The notes below the pieces were generated by a model. That model saw only the letters and a program-made list of their open reading frames with translations, made no database searches and was not told where the DNA came from. The translations under genes and the position numbers were made by a program. From Arcticibacter sp. (GTDB lineage Bacteria; Bacteroidota; Bacteroidia; 2-12-FULL-35-15), in contig JAJNQB010000008.1 in the NCBI GenBank assembly GCA_021155045.1, positions 124,001 to 188,000 of the forward strand: a DNA stretch of 64,000 nucleotides, read 5' to 3'. This document shows positions 17,211 to 26,076 of this stretch, in pieces; within the stretch, counting starts at the first letter, position 1, and the number at the start of each line of letters is the position of its first letter.

Positions 17211-18539
17211 TTATTTTTTTCTCCAATACTTTAAAATGAAAGTTATAGGATAGTAGGTAATCATTAATATTCCAAGAAATATTCCAAGCCCAGCAAAAGA
17301 AAAAACAATTAAATAAGAATTAATTTTTTGCATAATAGACTGAAAAGTTAATTCGTTTTCAGCCACCAGTATCCCTTTAATAATTCCAGAAACAATTAAA
17401 GAAATCAGGAATATAAAAAGAGAAATGTTTACCACCCAATAACCCGTTGTAATAATAGATTTTTGAATTTGAGTGTATTCTTGCTTGATAACATTATTTA
17501 TAATAAATAATACGGAAGAAAATAATATCATTGTATTAATTCCTATTGAACTTCCCATAGCATGAGCTACAGTAATATGCGTTCCATGAGTATAAATATT
17601 AATTGCTGGAACTGAAATTAAAAGTGCAATTGTTAGATTAAAAAATATCCAAAAATCTGAAGCTACTAAAAAACGGAAGGGAATAAAATGAAATTCTTTT
17701 TTAGCATCTGTGATAGACTTTTTCCATGTCCAAATTATTCTAGCAAGAATAATTAATTCTGTCATGCTAATTGCATAAGAAAGATATCTTATCCAAGGCG
17801 CAGTTGGAACAATATAAATATGGTGTGCCCATCCGAATAAAAGGTTTGTAAAGCCTAAAAAATACATTAGAAATGCAAGCTTTGATTTAGCAATACTTTC
17901 ATCTCCTTTTATTCTTTCCATCACAAAAATAGCTGTGCCATAAACCAGCATATTCCACGAACCCACTAAAGCTCCATAAGCTTTCCACTGAACAGTAATA
18001 TCCCTTATTAAATTGTCTCTGAAATAGGGAAAAATCCATAAATTTGATTCTAAGAATGTAAAAAGGAAAAAACAAACCCCAGTTGACCACATCCACATAT
18101 ATACGGGCCATTGTCCGATTTTATTTAAAATCGTTTTAAAATAATTTAAGCCAAAAATTATCCATGAAATAATTATTAGAATGGAAAAAACAGGAGGAAA
18201 TTCCCAATATTCTCTCCCTCCAAATTTTCCCATAAAATAACTTCCAACAATAAGTAAACCTGTAATTACAAACAAGATCACATGGATTATAGCCATTTTT
18301 TTTGAGAATAGAGGGAGGTTACAAAATTTTGGCAAATAATAATATATTCCACCAACAACACTTAAAAAAATCCAGGAAACTACCAATGATACGTGCAATG
18401 GTCTGTTTTTAAAAAATGGGATAAACTCAAAAAAATCAGGAAAAACAAATTGAAATGAACTAATGGTTCCAAATAATAATCCTCCCCACAATGAAATAAT
18501 AGATAGAAAAACAAACAAAACACCAATTTCTTTTTTCAT
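17211..18539 (-). CDS. norB: NorB-like nitric oxide reductase catalytic subunit (heme-copper oxidase superfamily)
   Basis: 442-residue membrane protein with about 12 helices, of the size of cNOR NorB. It keeps the low-spin heme His (RPLHVSLVVSW), the His pair of helix VII (GWAHHIYIVP) and the helix X motif (YTHGTHITVAHAMG). In helix VI, where cNOR has HLWVEGVWE with a His and a Glu FeB ligand, I read YGALVGSWN, so the His, the ligand Glu and the second Glu seem to be Tyr, Val and Asn. That fits a divergent NOR class better than canonical cNOR. The start overlaps the norC stop by 1 nt, and a Crp/Fnr gene precedes norC. NO reduction is inferred from context. Confidence 0.82.
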   Translation of the reverse strand: MKKEIGVLFVFLSIISLWGGLLFGTISSFQFVFPDFFEFIPFFKNRPLHVSLVVSWIFLSVVGGIYYYLPKFCNLPLFSKKMAIIHVILFVITGLLIVGSYFMGKFGGREYWEFPPVFSILIIISWIIFGLNYFKTILNKIGQWPVYMWMWSTGVCFFLFTFLESNLWIFPYFRDNLIRDITVQWKAYGALVGSWNMLVYGTAIFVMERIKGDESIAKSKLAFLMYFLGFTNLLFGWAHHIYIVPTAPWIRYLSYAISMTELIILARIIWTWKKSITDAKKEFHFIPFRFLVASDFWIFFNLTIALLISVPAINIYTHGTHITVAHAMGSSIGINTMILFSSVLFIINNVIKQEYTQIQKSIITTGYWVVNISLFIFLISLIVSGIIKGILVAENELTFQSIMQKINSYLIVFSFAGLGIFLGILMITYYPITFILKYWRKK

Positions 18540-18961
18540 TATCTTCCGTTTTGAGTTACTGTTCCATTTGCATTAATTCTAAAATCTTTTACTGGCGAAA
18601 CACCTGTTTTGTCTATATATTTTAAATAAGCTGTTAATGAATTAATCTCATCATCATTCATTTTGAAGTTAGGCATCCGCTGTGTTCCATTTTGAATAAA
18701 CGCTTTTATATATAATTCTCCTTTACCTACCGTTGAATAGGTATTTGTTAAATCTGGTCCCATATATCCTCCAAGCCCATAAATTTGATGACAAGAAATA
18801 CAATTATACTTTTGAAAAAGCAACTTACCTTCTTTTGCTTCAGAAGTCAAAAAAGACTTTCCTAAGTCTTCTTCAGTTCCTGAAGAATATATTACAACTG
18901 TATCAACTACAAATAATACAACTAGAGACCAAAATATTAACCGTTTCGAAATAGTCGACAT
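18539..18961 (-). CDS. norC: NorC-type membrane cytochrome c subunit
   Basis: 140 residues: one N-terminal membrane anchor (LIFWSLVVLFVVDTVVIY), then a periplasmic monoheme cytochrome c with CISCHQIYGLGGYMGPDLTN, very like NorC, and the axial Met in QRMPNFKMND. It passes electrons from soluble donors to the NorB-like subunit. It sits 19 nt downstream of the Crp/Fnr gene and shares an overlapping TAATG junction with norB, so the three form one operon. Confidence 0.9.
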   Translation of the reverse strand: MSTISKRLIFWSLVVLFVVDTVVIYSSGTEEDLGKSFLTSEAKEGKLLFQKYNCISCHQIYGLGGYMGPDLTNTYSTVGKGELYIKAFIQNGTQRMPNFKMNDDEINSLTAYLKYIDKTGVSPVKDFRINANGTVTQNGR

Positions 18962-18980
18962 AAAAATTCAATAGAGTTTA

Positions 18981-19694
18981 TCAAACTTTGTCATTACCCA
19001 TAGCAATTTGAGATAAAGCATCAAAATTAGTAACAACAATTTTTTGGTTCTGAAAAGTAAGTATGCGTTTTTTAGTAAATTCCGAAATAATTTTATACAG
19101 ATAATTTTTTCTAGTACCCACCAAAGATGCCAGGTCACTCATCGAAAAATTTAGCTTATTGTCAGACTCATTTTTATTTACCATATAGACTAATAACTCA
19201 GCACATCGTTCTCGTATATTTCTTTTTGATAAACTAACTATTCTTTTGTCTATTGAATCTAGATTTTTACAAATTTGTTTGACAATCACTTCGTGTATAT
19301 GTTGATCATTATCCATGAAATTTTTTAATAGCACTGAAGGGATAAAACAAGCCTCAACCTCATTTAGCGCAACAGCAGAGAAACGAAAAACTTCTTTATT
19401 CAAAAAAGAATTTAGCCCAATTATTTCTTTCCTTCCAGAAATCATCAACACAAACTCGCTATTCTTATTCATCCTCTGAAATAACTTTACACTCCCTTTT
19501 TTTATACAATATACACCCAAAGATTCTTCGCCATCTTTTATCAAATAATCTCCTCTTTGGATTTTAACCGATTGAATACAATTAATAATTTTCAGCTGTG
19601 ATTCTGTTGTATAATCTGCAAACATTGAGGAACTACAAAGCCAACATGCATCACAATTGAGACATAAATGAGAATTATTTTGTTTGTTTTCCAT
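18981..19694 (-). CDS. Crp/Fnr-family regulator with N-terminal CxxCxxCxxC
   Basis: Transcription factor with an N-terminal four-Cys cluster motif (C11, C14, C17 and C20, in LCLNCDACWLC), a cyclic-nucleotide-binding-like sensor domain (KIQRGDYLIKDGEESLGVYC), a dimer helix and a C-terminal winged HTH (MSDLASLVGTRKNYLYKII). The recognition helix lacks the E-x2-x-R pair of FNR and reads NYLYK, unlike the two other regulators in the window. The ATG at 19694 (MENKQNN) is preferred to a TTG at 19748, which would overlap the operator. First gene of the norCB operon, so it is likely a NO- or redox-responsive local regulator. Confidence 0.9.
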   Translation of the reverse strand: MENKQNNSHLCLNCDACWLCSSSMFADYTTESQLKIINCIQSVKIQRGDYLIKDGEESLGVYCIKKGSVKLFQRMNKNSEFVLMISGRKEIIGLNSFLNKEVFRFSAVALNEVEACFIPSVLLKNFMDNDQHIHEVIVKQICKNLDSIDKRIVSLSKRNIRERCAELLVYMVNKNESDNKLNFSMSDLASLVGTRKNYLYKIISEFTKKRILTFQNQKIVVTNFDALSQIAMGNDKV

Positions 19695-19747
19695 TTGTTT
19701 GTTGAAACATTTAGGTGCAATTTTATCAAAGACTAATCTATTAAACA

Positions 19748-19761
19748 ATGATACGAGTCAT
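19748..19761 (-). promoter_or_regulatory. FNR-like site ATGATACGAGTCAT for crp-norCB
   Basis: Full match to TGAY-N4-RTCA. Its centre is 36.5 bp from the end of a minus-strand -7-like box TAAAATTG (19718-19725), the same box as at the nar operon. The ATG at 19694 follows 24 nt after the box. Confidence 0.7.
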
Positions 19762-19868
19762 AGAAGTTCGTATTCAATAATAAAAAGCTTACTAGTACTG
19801 TAATTTTTTTCGAAAATATTTTTTTATAGAATTATGATAAAAATGATTGAGATGTATCAGAGCAACGA

Positions 19869-19882
19869 ATGATATTAATCAT
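19869..19882 (+). promoter_or_regulatory. FNR-like site ATGATATTAATCAT for moeA
   Basis: Perfect palindrome. The centre is 36.5 bp from the last base of the box GTAATTTG (19905-19912), and the moeA ATG follows 23 nt after it. Confidence 0.7.
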
Positions 19883-19934
19883 ATAATCGCTATTATTGTA
19901 TTTAGTAATTTGCAGCTATATAAAATAGAAAAAC

Positions 19935-21125
19935 ATGATTTCAGTAGAAAAAGCAATTGATTTAATAAAAAAAAATACAAAACATTTACCTGCCAAAAAA
20001 GTAACTTCTATTGATTCTTTGGGTAAGGTTTTAGCTAAACACATATTCTCTCCTGTTCACTTACCTCCTTTCGATCAATCGGCAATGGACGGATATGCTA
20101 TAAATTTTAACGATTTTATCAAATTTGAAACATTTAAAGTTATTGGTGAGGTGGCTGCTGGAAAAAGTTTTAATAAAAAAATTAATTCGGGAGAGGCAGT
20201 AAGAATATTTACAGGAGCGCCAGTACCAAAAGGTACTAATGCTGTTGTAATGCAAGAAAAAACGGAATTGATTGGTAATGAAATTAAAATCAATGATGAT
20301 GTTCTTCAGTATGGTTCAAATGTCAGAAAAGCAGGCTCGCAAATAAAAAAAAACAAAAAAGCGCTAACACAGGGAAGCATTATTTCACCAGGAGGAATTG
20401 GCTATATAGCGGCTATGGGTATCAGAAAAGTTGATGTAATTTCGTCTCCAAAAATAACGGTAATTGTTACAGGAACTGAATTAAAAAAACCTGGAGAAAA
20501 ATTAAAAGATGGTCAGATATATGAATCAAATTCTCTTGCATTAATTGCTGCATTAAAATCAATAAATCTTAATATTCAAAAGATAGAAACTGTAATTGAT
20601 GATGAAAAAGAAGTTTATAATAGTATTAAAAAAGCTATTAATTCGTCCGATTTAGTTTTAATAACTGGAGGGATTTCTGTTGGCAACTATGATTTTACAG
20701 GGAATGCTTTTAAAAAAATTGGGGTGAAAAATATATTCTATAAAATAAAACAGAAACCAGGTAAACCTTTGTTTTATGGACAATATAAAAATACCGCAAT
20801 TTTCGGATTGCCTGGCAACCCAGCAGCTGTTTTAAGTTGTTTTTATGAGTATGTTTATCCTTCCGTTAGAATAATGCAAGGCAGAAAAGATGTTTTTCTA
20901 AAAAAAACAATACTCCCGATATCAAAAGATTATAACAAAAAGAAAGGCTTATCACTTTTTTTGAAAGCTAAAATTATTGAAAACGCTGTTATTCCTTTGG
21001 AAGGGCAAGAATCGTATGTTTTGTCTTCTTTCGCAGATGCTGATTCTATTATATTTTTGCCAGAAAACTCTGAAAACATCAAAAAAGATGAGCTCGTTGA
21101 GGTACATCTACTACCAGCAAATTAG
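19935..21125 (+). CDS. moeA: Molybdopterin molybdenumtransferase MoeA
   Basis: Inserts molybdate into adenylylated molybdopterin to give active Moco, needed here by NarG. The family signatures are visible: VHLPPFDQSAMDGYA, TGAPVPKGTNAVVMQE, VTGTELKKPG, YESNSLAL, ITGGISVGNYDF and the KPGKPLFYGQ segment. 396 residues is normal. It has its own FNR-like promoter and lies 78 nt upstream of the ModE-like gene, which has a separate one. Confidence 0.96.
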   Translation: MISVEKAIDLIKKNTKHLPAKKVTSIDSLGKVLAKHIFSPVHLPPFDQSAMDGYAINFNDFIKFETFKVIGEVAAGKSFNKKINSGEAVRIFTGAPVPKGTNAVVMQEKTELIGNEIKINDDVLQYGSNVRKAGSQIKKNKKALTQGSIISPGGIGYIAAMGIRKVDVISSPKITVIVTGTELKKPGEKLKDGQIYESNSLALIAALKSINLNIQKIETVIDDEKEVYNSIKKAINSSDLVLITGGISVGNYDFTGNAFKKIGVKNIFYKIKQKPGKPLFYGQYKNTAIFGLPGNPAAVLSCFYEYVYPSVRIMQGRKDVFLKKTILPISKDYNKKKGLSLFLKAKIIENAVIPLEGQESYVLSSFADADSIIFLPENSENIKKDELVEVHLLPAN

Positions 21126-21136
21126 ACTACTTCTGA

Positions 21137-21150
21137 CTGATATATATCAT
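21137..21150 (+). promoter_or_regulatory. FNR-like site CTGATATATATCAT for the modE-moa operon
   Basis: Matches TGAT-N4-ATCA. Centre exactly 36.5 bp from the end of CACCTTTG (21173-21180), and the ATG at 21203 follows 23 nt after it. Confidence 0.68.
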
Positions 21151-21202
21151 TTTTTTACAAACAACTTGTTATCACCTTTGCGGAGTTAATTATCTTTTTA
21201 AA

Positions 21203-21535
21203 ATGTATAAAATAAAAGGTAGCATTTGGATTGAGGGAGGTGATGGTGCATTTATCGGCATTGGAAGAATAAAATTGTTAGAGAAGATTGGTGAATTTGG
21301 ATCAATAACGGTTGCTGCTAAGTCAATGAAAATGTCGTATCGGCATGCATGGGAATTAATTAATTCAATGAACAAGCAAGCTAAACGCCCATTAGTGGAA
21401 ACTACTGCTGGCGGTGTAGGAGGAGGAGGAACAAGGGTAACTCCGGAAGGAGAGAAGGCAATAAAAATATATAAAGATTTGCAAAAACGGTTTCACCTTT
21501 TTAATGAAAAGGAAAGCAAGAAAATAAAACTTTAA
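21203..21535 (+). CDS. ModE-like winged-helix molybdate regulator (DNA-binding domain only)
   Basis: 110 residues equal to the N-terminal LysR-like HTH domain of ModE: GRIKLLEKIGEFGSITVAAK, SYRHAWELINSMN, and the Gly-rich wing GGVGGGGTRVTPEG. There is no TOBE/MOP molybdate-binding domain, so it may be a constitutive or ligand-independent regulator, or may sense through a partner. It heads a long same-strand run of Moco genes up to about 26.5 kb. Confidence 0.88.
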   Translation: MYKIKGSIWIEGGDGAFIGIGRIKLLEKIGEFGSITVAAKSMKMSYRHAWELINSMNKQAKRPLVETTAGGVGGGGTRVTPEGEKAIKIYKDLQKRFHLFNEKESKKIKL

Positions 21536-21576
21536 TTTTTTTTAATGAGCGTTATTCTTTTAAATATATAGCGATT

Positions 21577-22317
21577 ATGTTCGACCTAGATTTAATATGG
21601 GTATTTATACCTTTATTATTTATTGTTGCTTTTTTATATTCTTCTGTGGGACACGGAGGAGCGAGTGGCTATTTAGCTTTAATGGCTCTATTTAGCTTTA
21701 GTCCTAACTTAATGAAACCTTCAGCTTTAATATTAAACATTTTTGTGTCTTTCATCTCCTTTTACCAATATTATAAAGGAGGATATTTTAATTGGAAACT
21801 TTTTCTTCCATTCGTTGTTTCTTCCATCCCTGCTTCCTTTTTAGGTGCTACAATCTCTTTAGACCCGAATGTTTATAAAAAAATACTTGGCATTCTGCTT
21901 ATTTTTCCTATTCTAAAATTATTCGGATTTATCGGAAAAGAAACAGAACAAACAAAAGAAGTACAATGGTCATGGGCTTTATTAATTGGGGGCATCATAG
22001 GATTTTTATCAGGAATGATTGGTATTGGAGGAGGCATCATTTTAAGCCCCATAATTCTTTTATTACACTGGGGAAATATGAGACAGACAGCAGCAGTATC
22101 TGCCTTGTTTATTTTTACTAATTCAATCTCTGGCTTAGCTGGCTTGTTGTCCAAAGGAGTACAAATAAGTTCCGATATTTATGTTCTTGTCTTAATTGCT
22201 GTATCTGGAGGTATTTTAGGAGCCTATTATGCTAGAAAAAAATTTAGCAATAAAACTTTAAAACAGATTTTAGCAATAGTACTAGTTATCGCATGTATAA
22301 AACTTTTAACTACATAA
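21577..22317 (+). CDS. TauE/SafE-family permease in the Moco operon
   Basis: 246-residue integral membrane protein with seven or eight hydrophobic helices and the duplicated TauE/SafE signatures (SSVGHGGASGYLALMALF near the N-terminus and GMIGIGGGIILSPIILLL in the middle). Family members export or import sulfur-containing or other small anions. It lies between the ModE-like gene and mobA, and no ModABC importer is visible. A molybdate or related oxyanion transport role is therefore a reasonable inference, not shown by sequence. Confidence 0.9.
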   Translation: MFDLDLIWVFIPLLFIVAFLYSSVGHGGASGYLALMALFSFSPNLMKPSALILNIFVSFISFYQYYKGGYFNWKLFLPFVVSSIPASFLGATISLDPNVYKKILGILLIFPILKLFGFIGKETEQTKEVQWSWALLIGGIIGFLSGMIGIGGGIILSPIILLLHWGNMRQTAAVSALFIFTNSISGLAGLLSKGVQISSDIYVLVLIAVSGGILGAYYARKKFSNKTLKQILAIVLVIACIKLLTT

Positions 22318-22320
22318 AAA

Positions 22321-22905
22321 ATGTCAAATAGGAATATCACCGGAATTATATTGGCTGGCGGAAAAAGCTCAAGAATGGGAACAGACAAAGGTGTTTTAAT
22401 CCTAAATGGGAAAACTATTGTGGCGCATATAATAGATGCCTTAAAACCAGCTGTTGATAATATTATCATCATTGCCAATAACGATCATTACAATAATTAC
22501 GGATTTAAAGTGTACAAAGATATTGTTAAAGATTGCGGACCAATGGGAGGAATTTATACGGGACTCCTTAATAGCCAAACGAATTTAAATATGGTTGTTA
22601 GTTGTGATATCCCAAATATATCTACAGATATTATAAATAAGATAATCTCACATGCCGATAAAAATGACATTACTGTTCCTATTCACAATAATAATTTAGA
22701 GCCTCTTTGTGCAGTTTACAATAAAAATTGCATTTCAACTTTTGAAAAATTAATTACAGATAAAGAATGGAAAATGAAAGAATCATTTAAATATTTTCAA
22801 ACTACAAAAGTTGAATTAAATGAGAAAGATTTTGAAAATTATTTTACAAATATTAATACACCATCTGAATTTTTAAAACAAACAACACAAGCACATGAAA
22901 TTTAA
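22321..22905 (+). CDS. mobA: Molybdenum cofactor guanylyltransferase MobA
   Basis: Adds GMP to Moco to form the bis-MGD cofactor required by NarG-type enzymes. The nucleotidyltransferase loop LAGGKSSRMGTDKGVL, the DCGPMGGIYTGL segment and the metal-binding VVSCDIPNIS are visible. 194 residues is typical. It starts 3 nt after the permease gene and overlaps moaD by 11 nt, so it is translated in a tight operon. Confidence 0.94.
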   Translation: MSNRNITGIILAGGKSSRMGTDKGVLILNGKTIVAHIIDALKPAVDNIIIIANNDHYNNYGFKVYKDIVKDCGPMGGIYTGLLNSQTNLNMVVSCDIPNISTDIINKIISHADKNDITVPIHNNNLEPLCAVYNKNCISTFEKLITDKEWKMKESFKYFQTTKVELNEKDFENYFTNINTPSEFLKQTTQAHEI

Positions 22906-23128
22906 AGTAAAATATTTTGGGCAAATCGCTGAAATAACAGGAGTTTCACAGGTTGAATTTAATAACATCAAAGATATTGATAGCTTACGAATTAAAATTT
23001 TTGAAGAATATCCTGAGCTACAAAAAATAAAATTCAAAATTTCTGTAAATAATAAACTAATTGACAACAATCAAATATTAGAGCCAAATTGTGAGGTAGC
23101 TTTTTTACCCCCATTTGCAGGAGGATAA
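22895..23128 (+). CDS. moaD: Molybdopterin synthase small subunit MoaD
   Basis: 77-residue ubiquitin-like sulfur carrier. It ends in the essential Gly-Gly (LPPFAGG), whose C-terminus is adenylylated and thiocarboxylated to supply sulfur for molybdopterin. It overlaps mobA by 11 nt and is followed 2 nt later by its activating enzyme. Confidence 0.93.
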   Translation: MKFKVKYFGQIAEITGVSQVEFNNIKDIDSLRIKIFEEYPELQKIKFKISVNNKLIDNNQILEPNCEVAFLPPFAGG

Positions 23129-23130
23129 CA

Positions 23131-24249
23131 ATGTTAAACAAAGAAGAAATTTCTCGATATAGCCGACATATTTCACTATCACAAATTGGAATAGCTGGTC
23201 AAGAAAAATTAAAAGCAGCAAAAATTCTTGTAATAGGTGCTGGAGGTTTGGGTTGCCCTATTTTACAATATATAACTGCAGCCGGAGTTGGAGAAATTGG
23301 TATTGTAGATTTTGATACAGTAGAAGAATCGAATCTTCAAAGGCAACTGTTATTTAACAATGAAGATATTGGTAAATTTAAATCCGAAGTAGCCGCTGAA
23401 AAATTAAAAAAACAAAACCCATATATTAAATTCAATATTCATAATTTAGAATTAAACAATCAAAACGCAATTCAAATATTCAATAATTATGATGTAATTA
23501 TTGATGGCACCGACAATTTTTCTACTCGCTACTTAATAAATGATGCTTGTTATATTTTAAAAAAGCCTTTAATCTACGGCTCTATATATAAATTTGAAGG
23601 GCAGGTTTCTTTATTTAATTTTTTAGAAAAAAATGGGACATTAGGACCAAACTACCGATGTCTTTTCCCTGAGCCGCCCTCTCCTGAAGTGGCACCCAAC
23701 TGCTCAGAAATAGGTGTTTTGGGAGTATTGCCAGGGATAATAGGAGCATTACAAGCAAATGAAGCTTTGAAATTAGTTTTAAATATTGGAGAAAATTTAT
23801 CGGGTAAACTTCTGCATTTTGATGCATTGTCAATGGCATTTTATAAAATGGATATTTACAATAATAATGTAGAAATTTTGATTCCAGGAAATGAAAATGA
23901 ATTCGAAAACTTTGATTATAATTTTTTCTGTGGCCTTAGCGCAAACTTAAAAAGTATATCCGCAGATGAATTAGTAATTTTTTTACACAACAAAGATTGT
24001 ATTCAATTATTAGATGTACGTGAAACAGATGAAATTCCAATAATTTCAGAGCTAAAAGACTTGAGTATTCCTCTTTCAAAGATTGAAGAAAAAGTATCTT
24101 CTATCTCAAAAGATAAAAAAGTAATTGTTTATTGCAAAAGTGGAAAACGAAGTAAAGCTGCTATCAATTTGTTACAAACTAAATTTAAATTTAACAATTT
24201 ATATAATCTCGATGGTGGAATAAATAAATGGCTAACTAAAACTAAATAA
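23131..24249 (+). CDS. moeB: MoeB/ThiF-type adenylyltransferase with C-terminal rhodanese domain
   Basis: 372 residues. The N-terminal E1-like domain has the ATP loop GAGGLGCPIL, DFDTVEESNLQRQ and DGTDNFSTRYLINDAC, and activates the MoaD C-terminus. The C-terminal rhodanese domain (about 285-370) has active-site loop YCKSGKRS and may donate persulfide sulfur. The usual MoeB zinc CxxC pairs are not evident. Such fusions combine activation and sulfur transfer in one protein. Confidence 0.92.
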   Translation: MLNKEEISRYSRHISLSQIGIAGQEKLKAAKILVIGAGGLGCPILQYITAAGVGEIGIVDFDTVEESNLQRQLLFNNEDIGKFKSEVAAEKLKKQNPYIKFNIHNLELNNQNAIQIFNNYDVIIDGTDNFSTRYLINDACYILKKPLIYGSIYKFEGQVSLFNFLEKNGTLGPNYRCLFPEPPSPEVAPNCSEIGVLGVLPGIIGALQANEALKLVLNIGENLSGKLLHFDALSMAFYKMDIYNNNVEILIPGNENEFENFDYNFFCGLSANLKSISADELVIFLHNKDCIQLLDVRETDEIPIISELKDLSIPLSKIEEKVSSISKDKKVIVYCKSGKRSKAAINLLQTKFKFNNLYNLDGGINKWLTKTK

Positions 24250-24279
24250 ATTAATGATTAATTATTATCTAACTATATC

Positions 24280-24723
24280 ATGACAGAAAAGAAAAAGCAT
24301 AAAGTATTTATTGAAGGAGCTATTACTCCAATATTTATTTGTGATTCAATTGCAAAACATAGCACAAAAACCTCAATTGGAGGACATAGTATATTTCTTG
24401 GTCAAGTTAGAAACGACATAATTGAAACTAAAGAAGTAACTGCAATCGAGTATTCAGCTTATGATGTAATGGCTGAAGAAAAATTTCATGAAATCAGAGA
24501 AACTGCTTTTAAAAAATTTGACTTAACATGTATGCACATTTATCACAGCTTAGGAAAAGTAAAATCGGGTGAAATTTGTCTTTTTGTTTTTACTTCTTCT
24601 GCGCATCGAAAAGACGCTATAAAAGCATGTAACTGGATAGTTGAAGAAATAAAAGCTAATGTACCTATTTGGGGTAAAGAATTTTTTGGAGGAGAATCCT
24701 TCGTTTGGAAAGAAAATAAATAA
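24280..24723 (+). CDS. moaE: Molybdopterin synthase large subunit MoaE
   Basis: 147-residue catalytic subunit, which converts cPMP to molybdopterin with MoaD thiocarboxylate. Motifs: GGHSIFLGQVRND, IEYSAYDVMAEEKFHEI, HSLGKVKSGE, SSAHRKDAIKACNWIVEEIK and the terminal PIWGKEFF. Located 30 nt after moeB and 7 nt before the moaC-moaB fusion. Confidence 0.95.
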   Translation: MTEKKKHKVFIEGAITPIFICDSIAKHSTKTSIGGHSIFLGQVRNDIIETKEVTAIEYSAYDVMAEEKFHEIRETAFKKFDLTCMHIYHSLGKVKSGEICLFVFTSSAHRKDAIKACNWIVEEIKANVPIWGKEFFGGESFVWKENK

Positions 24724-24730
24724 ATAAAAA

Positions 24731-25642
24731 ATGGTTGATATAACAATAAAATCAAATAGCCTCAGAGAAGCGATTGCCCAAGCAGTTGTTAGAGTGAGCA
24801 AACAAGAAACAATTGATTCAATTAAAAATAAAACAGTTCCCAAAGGTGATGTTTTTGAAATGGCTAAAACAGCTGGTTTGTTTGCTGTAAAAAGAACGAG
24901 TGATATGATACCCGATTGCCATCCACTACCTGTTGAGTACACTTCTGTTCGCTATGAAATTAAAGGCATGGAAGTGCAAATAGAAATGGAAGTACATACT
25001 ATTTATAAAACAGGAGTTGAAGTAGAAGCTATGCATGGAGTTTCTGTAGTTGCTCTAACAATGTATGATATGCTAAAACCAATTGATAAAGGAATTGAAA
25101 TTTGTTCAATTAAATTAAAAGAAAAAAAAGGAGGGAAATCGGATTTTACAGACAAATTTAGAGCTGATTTAAAAGCAGCAGTTATTGTTTGCTCCGACAG
25201 TATTTCTGCAGGTAAAAAAGAAGATAGAGCCGGAAAAGCAATTATTAAGAAACTAGAAAACTGCAACGTGCAAATATCTGATTATTCTATTATTCCAGAT
25301 GAAACCACAAACATTCAAGAAAAAGTGAATACTCTTTACGCTTTAAAAAATGATATAATCATTTTAACAGGTGGAACTGGATTATCTCCCAGAGATGTAA
25401 CTCCAGAAGCAATAAAACCATTGTTGGATAGAGAAATACCTGGAATTATGGAAGCTGCGAGAAGTTATGGTCAAAACAGAACACCTTTTTCTATGCTTTC
25501 GAGAGGTGTAGCAGGTATGAAAGGAAATACACTTATCTTAGCATTACCAGGCTCAACAAAAGGAGCTAAAGAATCTATGGATGCCTTATTTCCATATATT
25601 TTACACATTTTTAGAATTATTGAAGGAGCAAGACACAACTAA
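24731..25642 (+). CDS. moaCB: MoaC-MoaB fusion: cPMP synthase plus molybdopterin adenylyltransferase
   Basis: 303-residue bifunctional protein. Residues 1-150 are MoaC, which completes cPMP formation after MoaA (KRTSDMIPDCHPLP, VEAMHGVSVVALTMYDMLK). Residues 150-303 are MoaB/MogA, which adenylylates molybdopterin before MoeA acts (AAVIVCSDSISAGKKEDRAG, LTGGTGLSPRDVTPEA, LPGSTKGAKESMDAL). Fusion of an early and a late pathway step explains why no separate mog gene is present. MoaA is encoded elsewhere, at 30183-31187. Confidence 0.95.
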   Translation: MVDITIKSNSLREAIAQAVVRVSKQETIDSIKNKTVPKGDVFEMAKTAGLFAVKRTSDMIPDCHPLPVEYTSVRYEIKGMEVQIEMEVHTIYKTGVEVEAMHGVSVVALTMYDMLKPIDKGIEICSIKLKEKKGGKSDFTDKFRADLKAAVIVCSDSISAGKKEDRAGKAIIKKLENCNVQISDYSIIPDETTNIQEKVNTLYALKNDIIILTGGTGLSPRDVTPEAIKPLLDREIPGIMEAARSYGQNRTPFSMLSRGVAGMKGNTLILALPGSTKGAKESMDALFPYILHIFRIIEGARHN

Positions 25643-25661
25643 AATTAAATTTATAAATAGT

Positions 25662-26051
25662 ATGATAGTAACAGATTTGAAAGAAAAATATTTAACGTAT
25701 GAAAATATGGCTATTTGGGAAATCGATAGCCTAGAAACATTTTTCAGAAGCCATGAAATGCTCTATGAAATATTTGAGAAAGAATACAAATTCTCTTTTT
25801 CAAATCGAAATGATGCAGAAAACAACTTTATTGATTCCGATATTGTTGTAATAACAAAACTTCTTGATTATTTTGGAGACAAATTCTTTTTTATATTTTC
25901 TAATAATGATAGCAACCATCATATTTTAAAAGAATTGCAAGACAAAAAAATAATCAATTTCGGAATTGATGTTCATATAATTAATCCTAATAGAATTTTT
26001 GTTCTTGAAATGGATAAAATTCAGGATCTAAAAATGTACGATACTATTTAG
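25662..26051 (+). CDS. Unknown 129-residue protein at the end of the Moco operon
   Basis: Starts at ATG 25662, 20 nt after moaCB; a longer frame back to 25581 would overlap moaCB by 62 nt and is not favoured. The protein is acidic and aromatic-rich (DYFGDKFFFIFSNND, NFGIDVHIINPNRIFVLEM), soluble, with no signal peptide or Cys. Its position suggests a link to molybdenum metabolism or nitrate respiration, but I recognise no family. It may be a small sensor or chaperone. Confidence 0.7.
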   Translation: MIVTDLKEKYLTYENMAIWEIDSLETFFRSHEMLYEIFEKEYKFSFSNRNDAENNFIDSDIVVITKLLDYFGDKFFFIFSNNDSNHHILKELQDKKIINFGIDVHIINPNRIFVLEMDKIQDLKMYDTI

Positions 26052-26076
26052 TAATTAGTTTTGTAATATTAAAAAA

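Noticed and set aside
17211..18539. Calling NorB a cbb3 oxidase CcoN
   Set aside because: No CcoO/CcoP, and adjacency to NorC with its heme motif and a Crp/Fnr gene favours a NO reductase; the helix VI His of CcoN is also missing.
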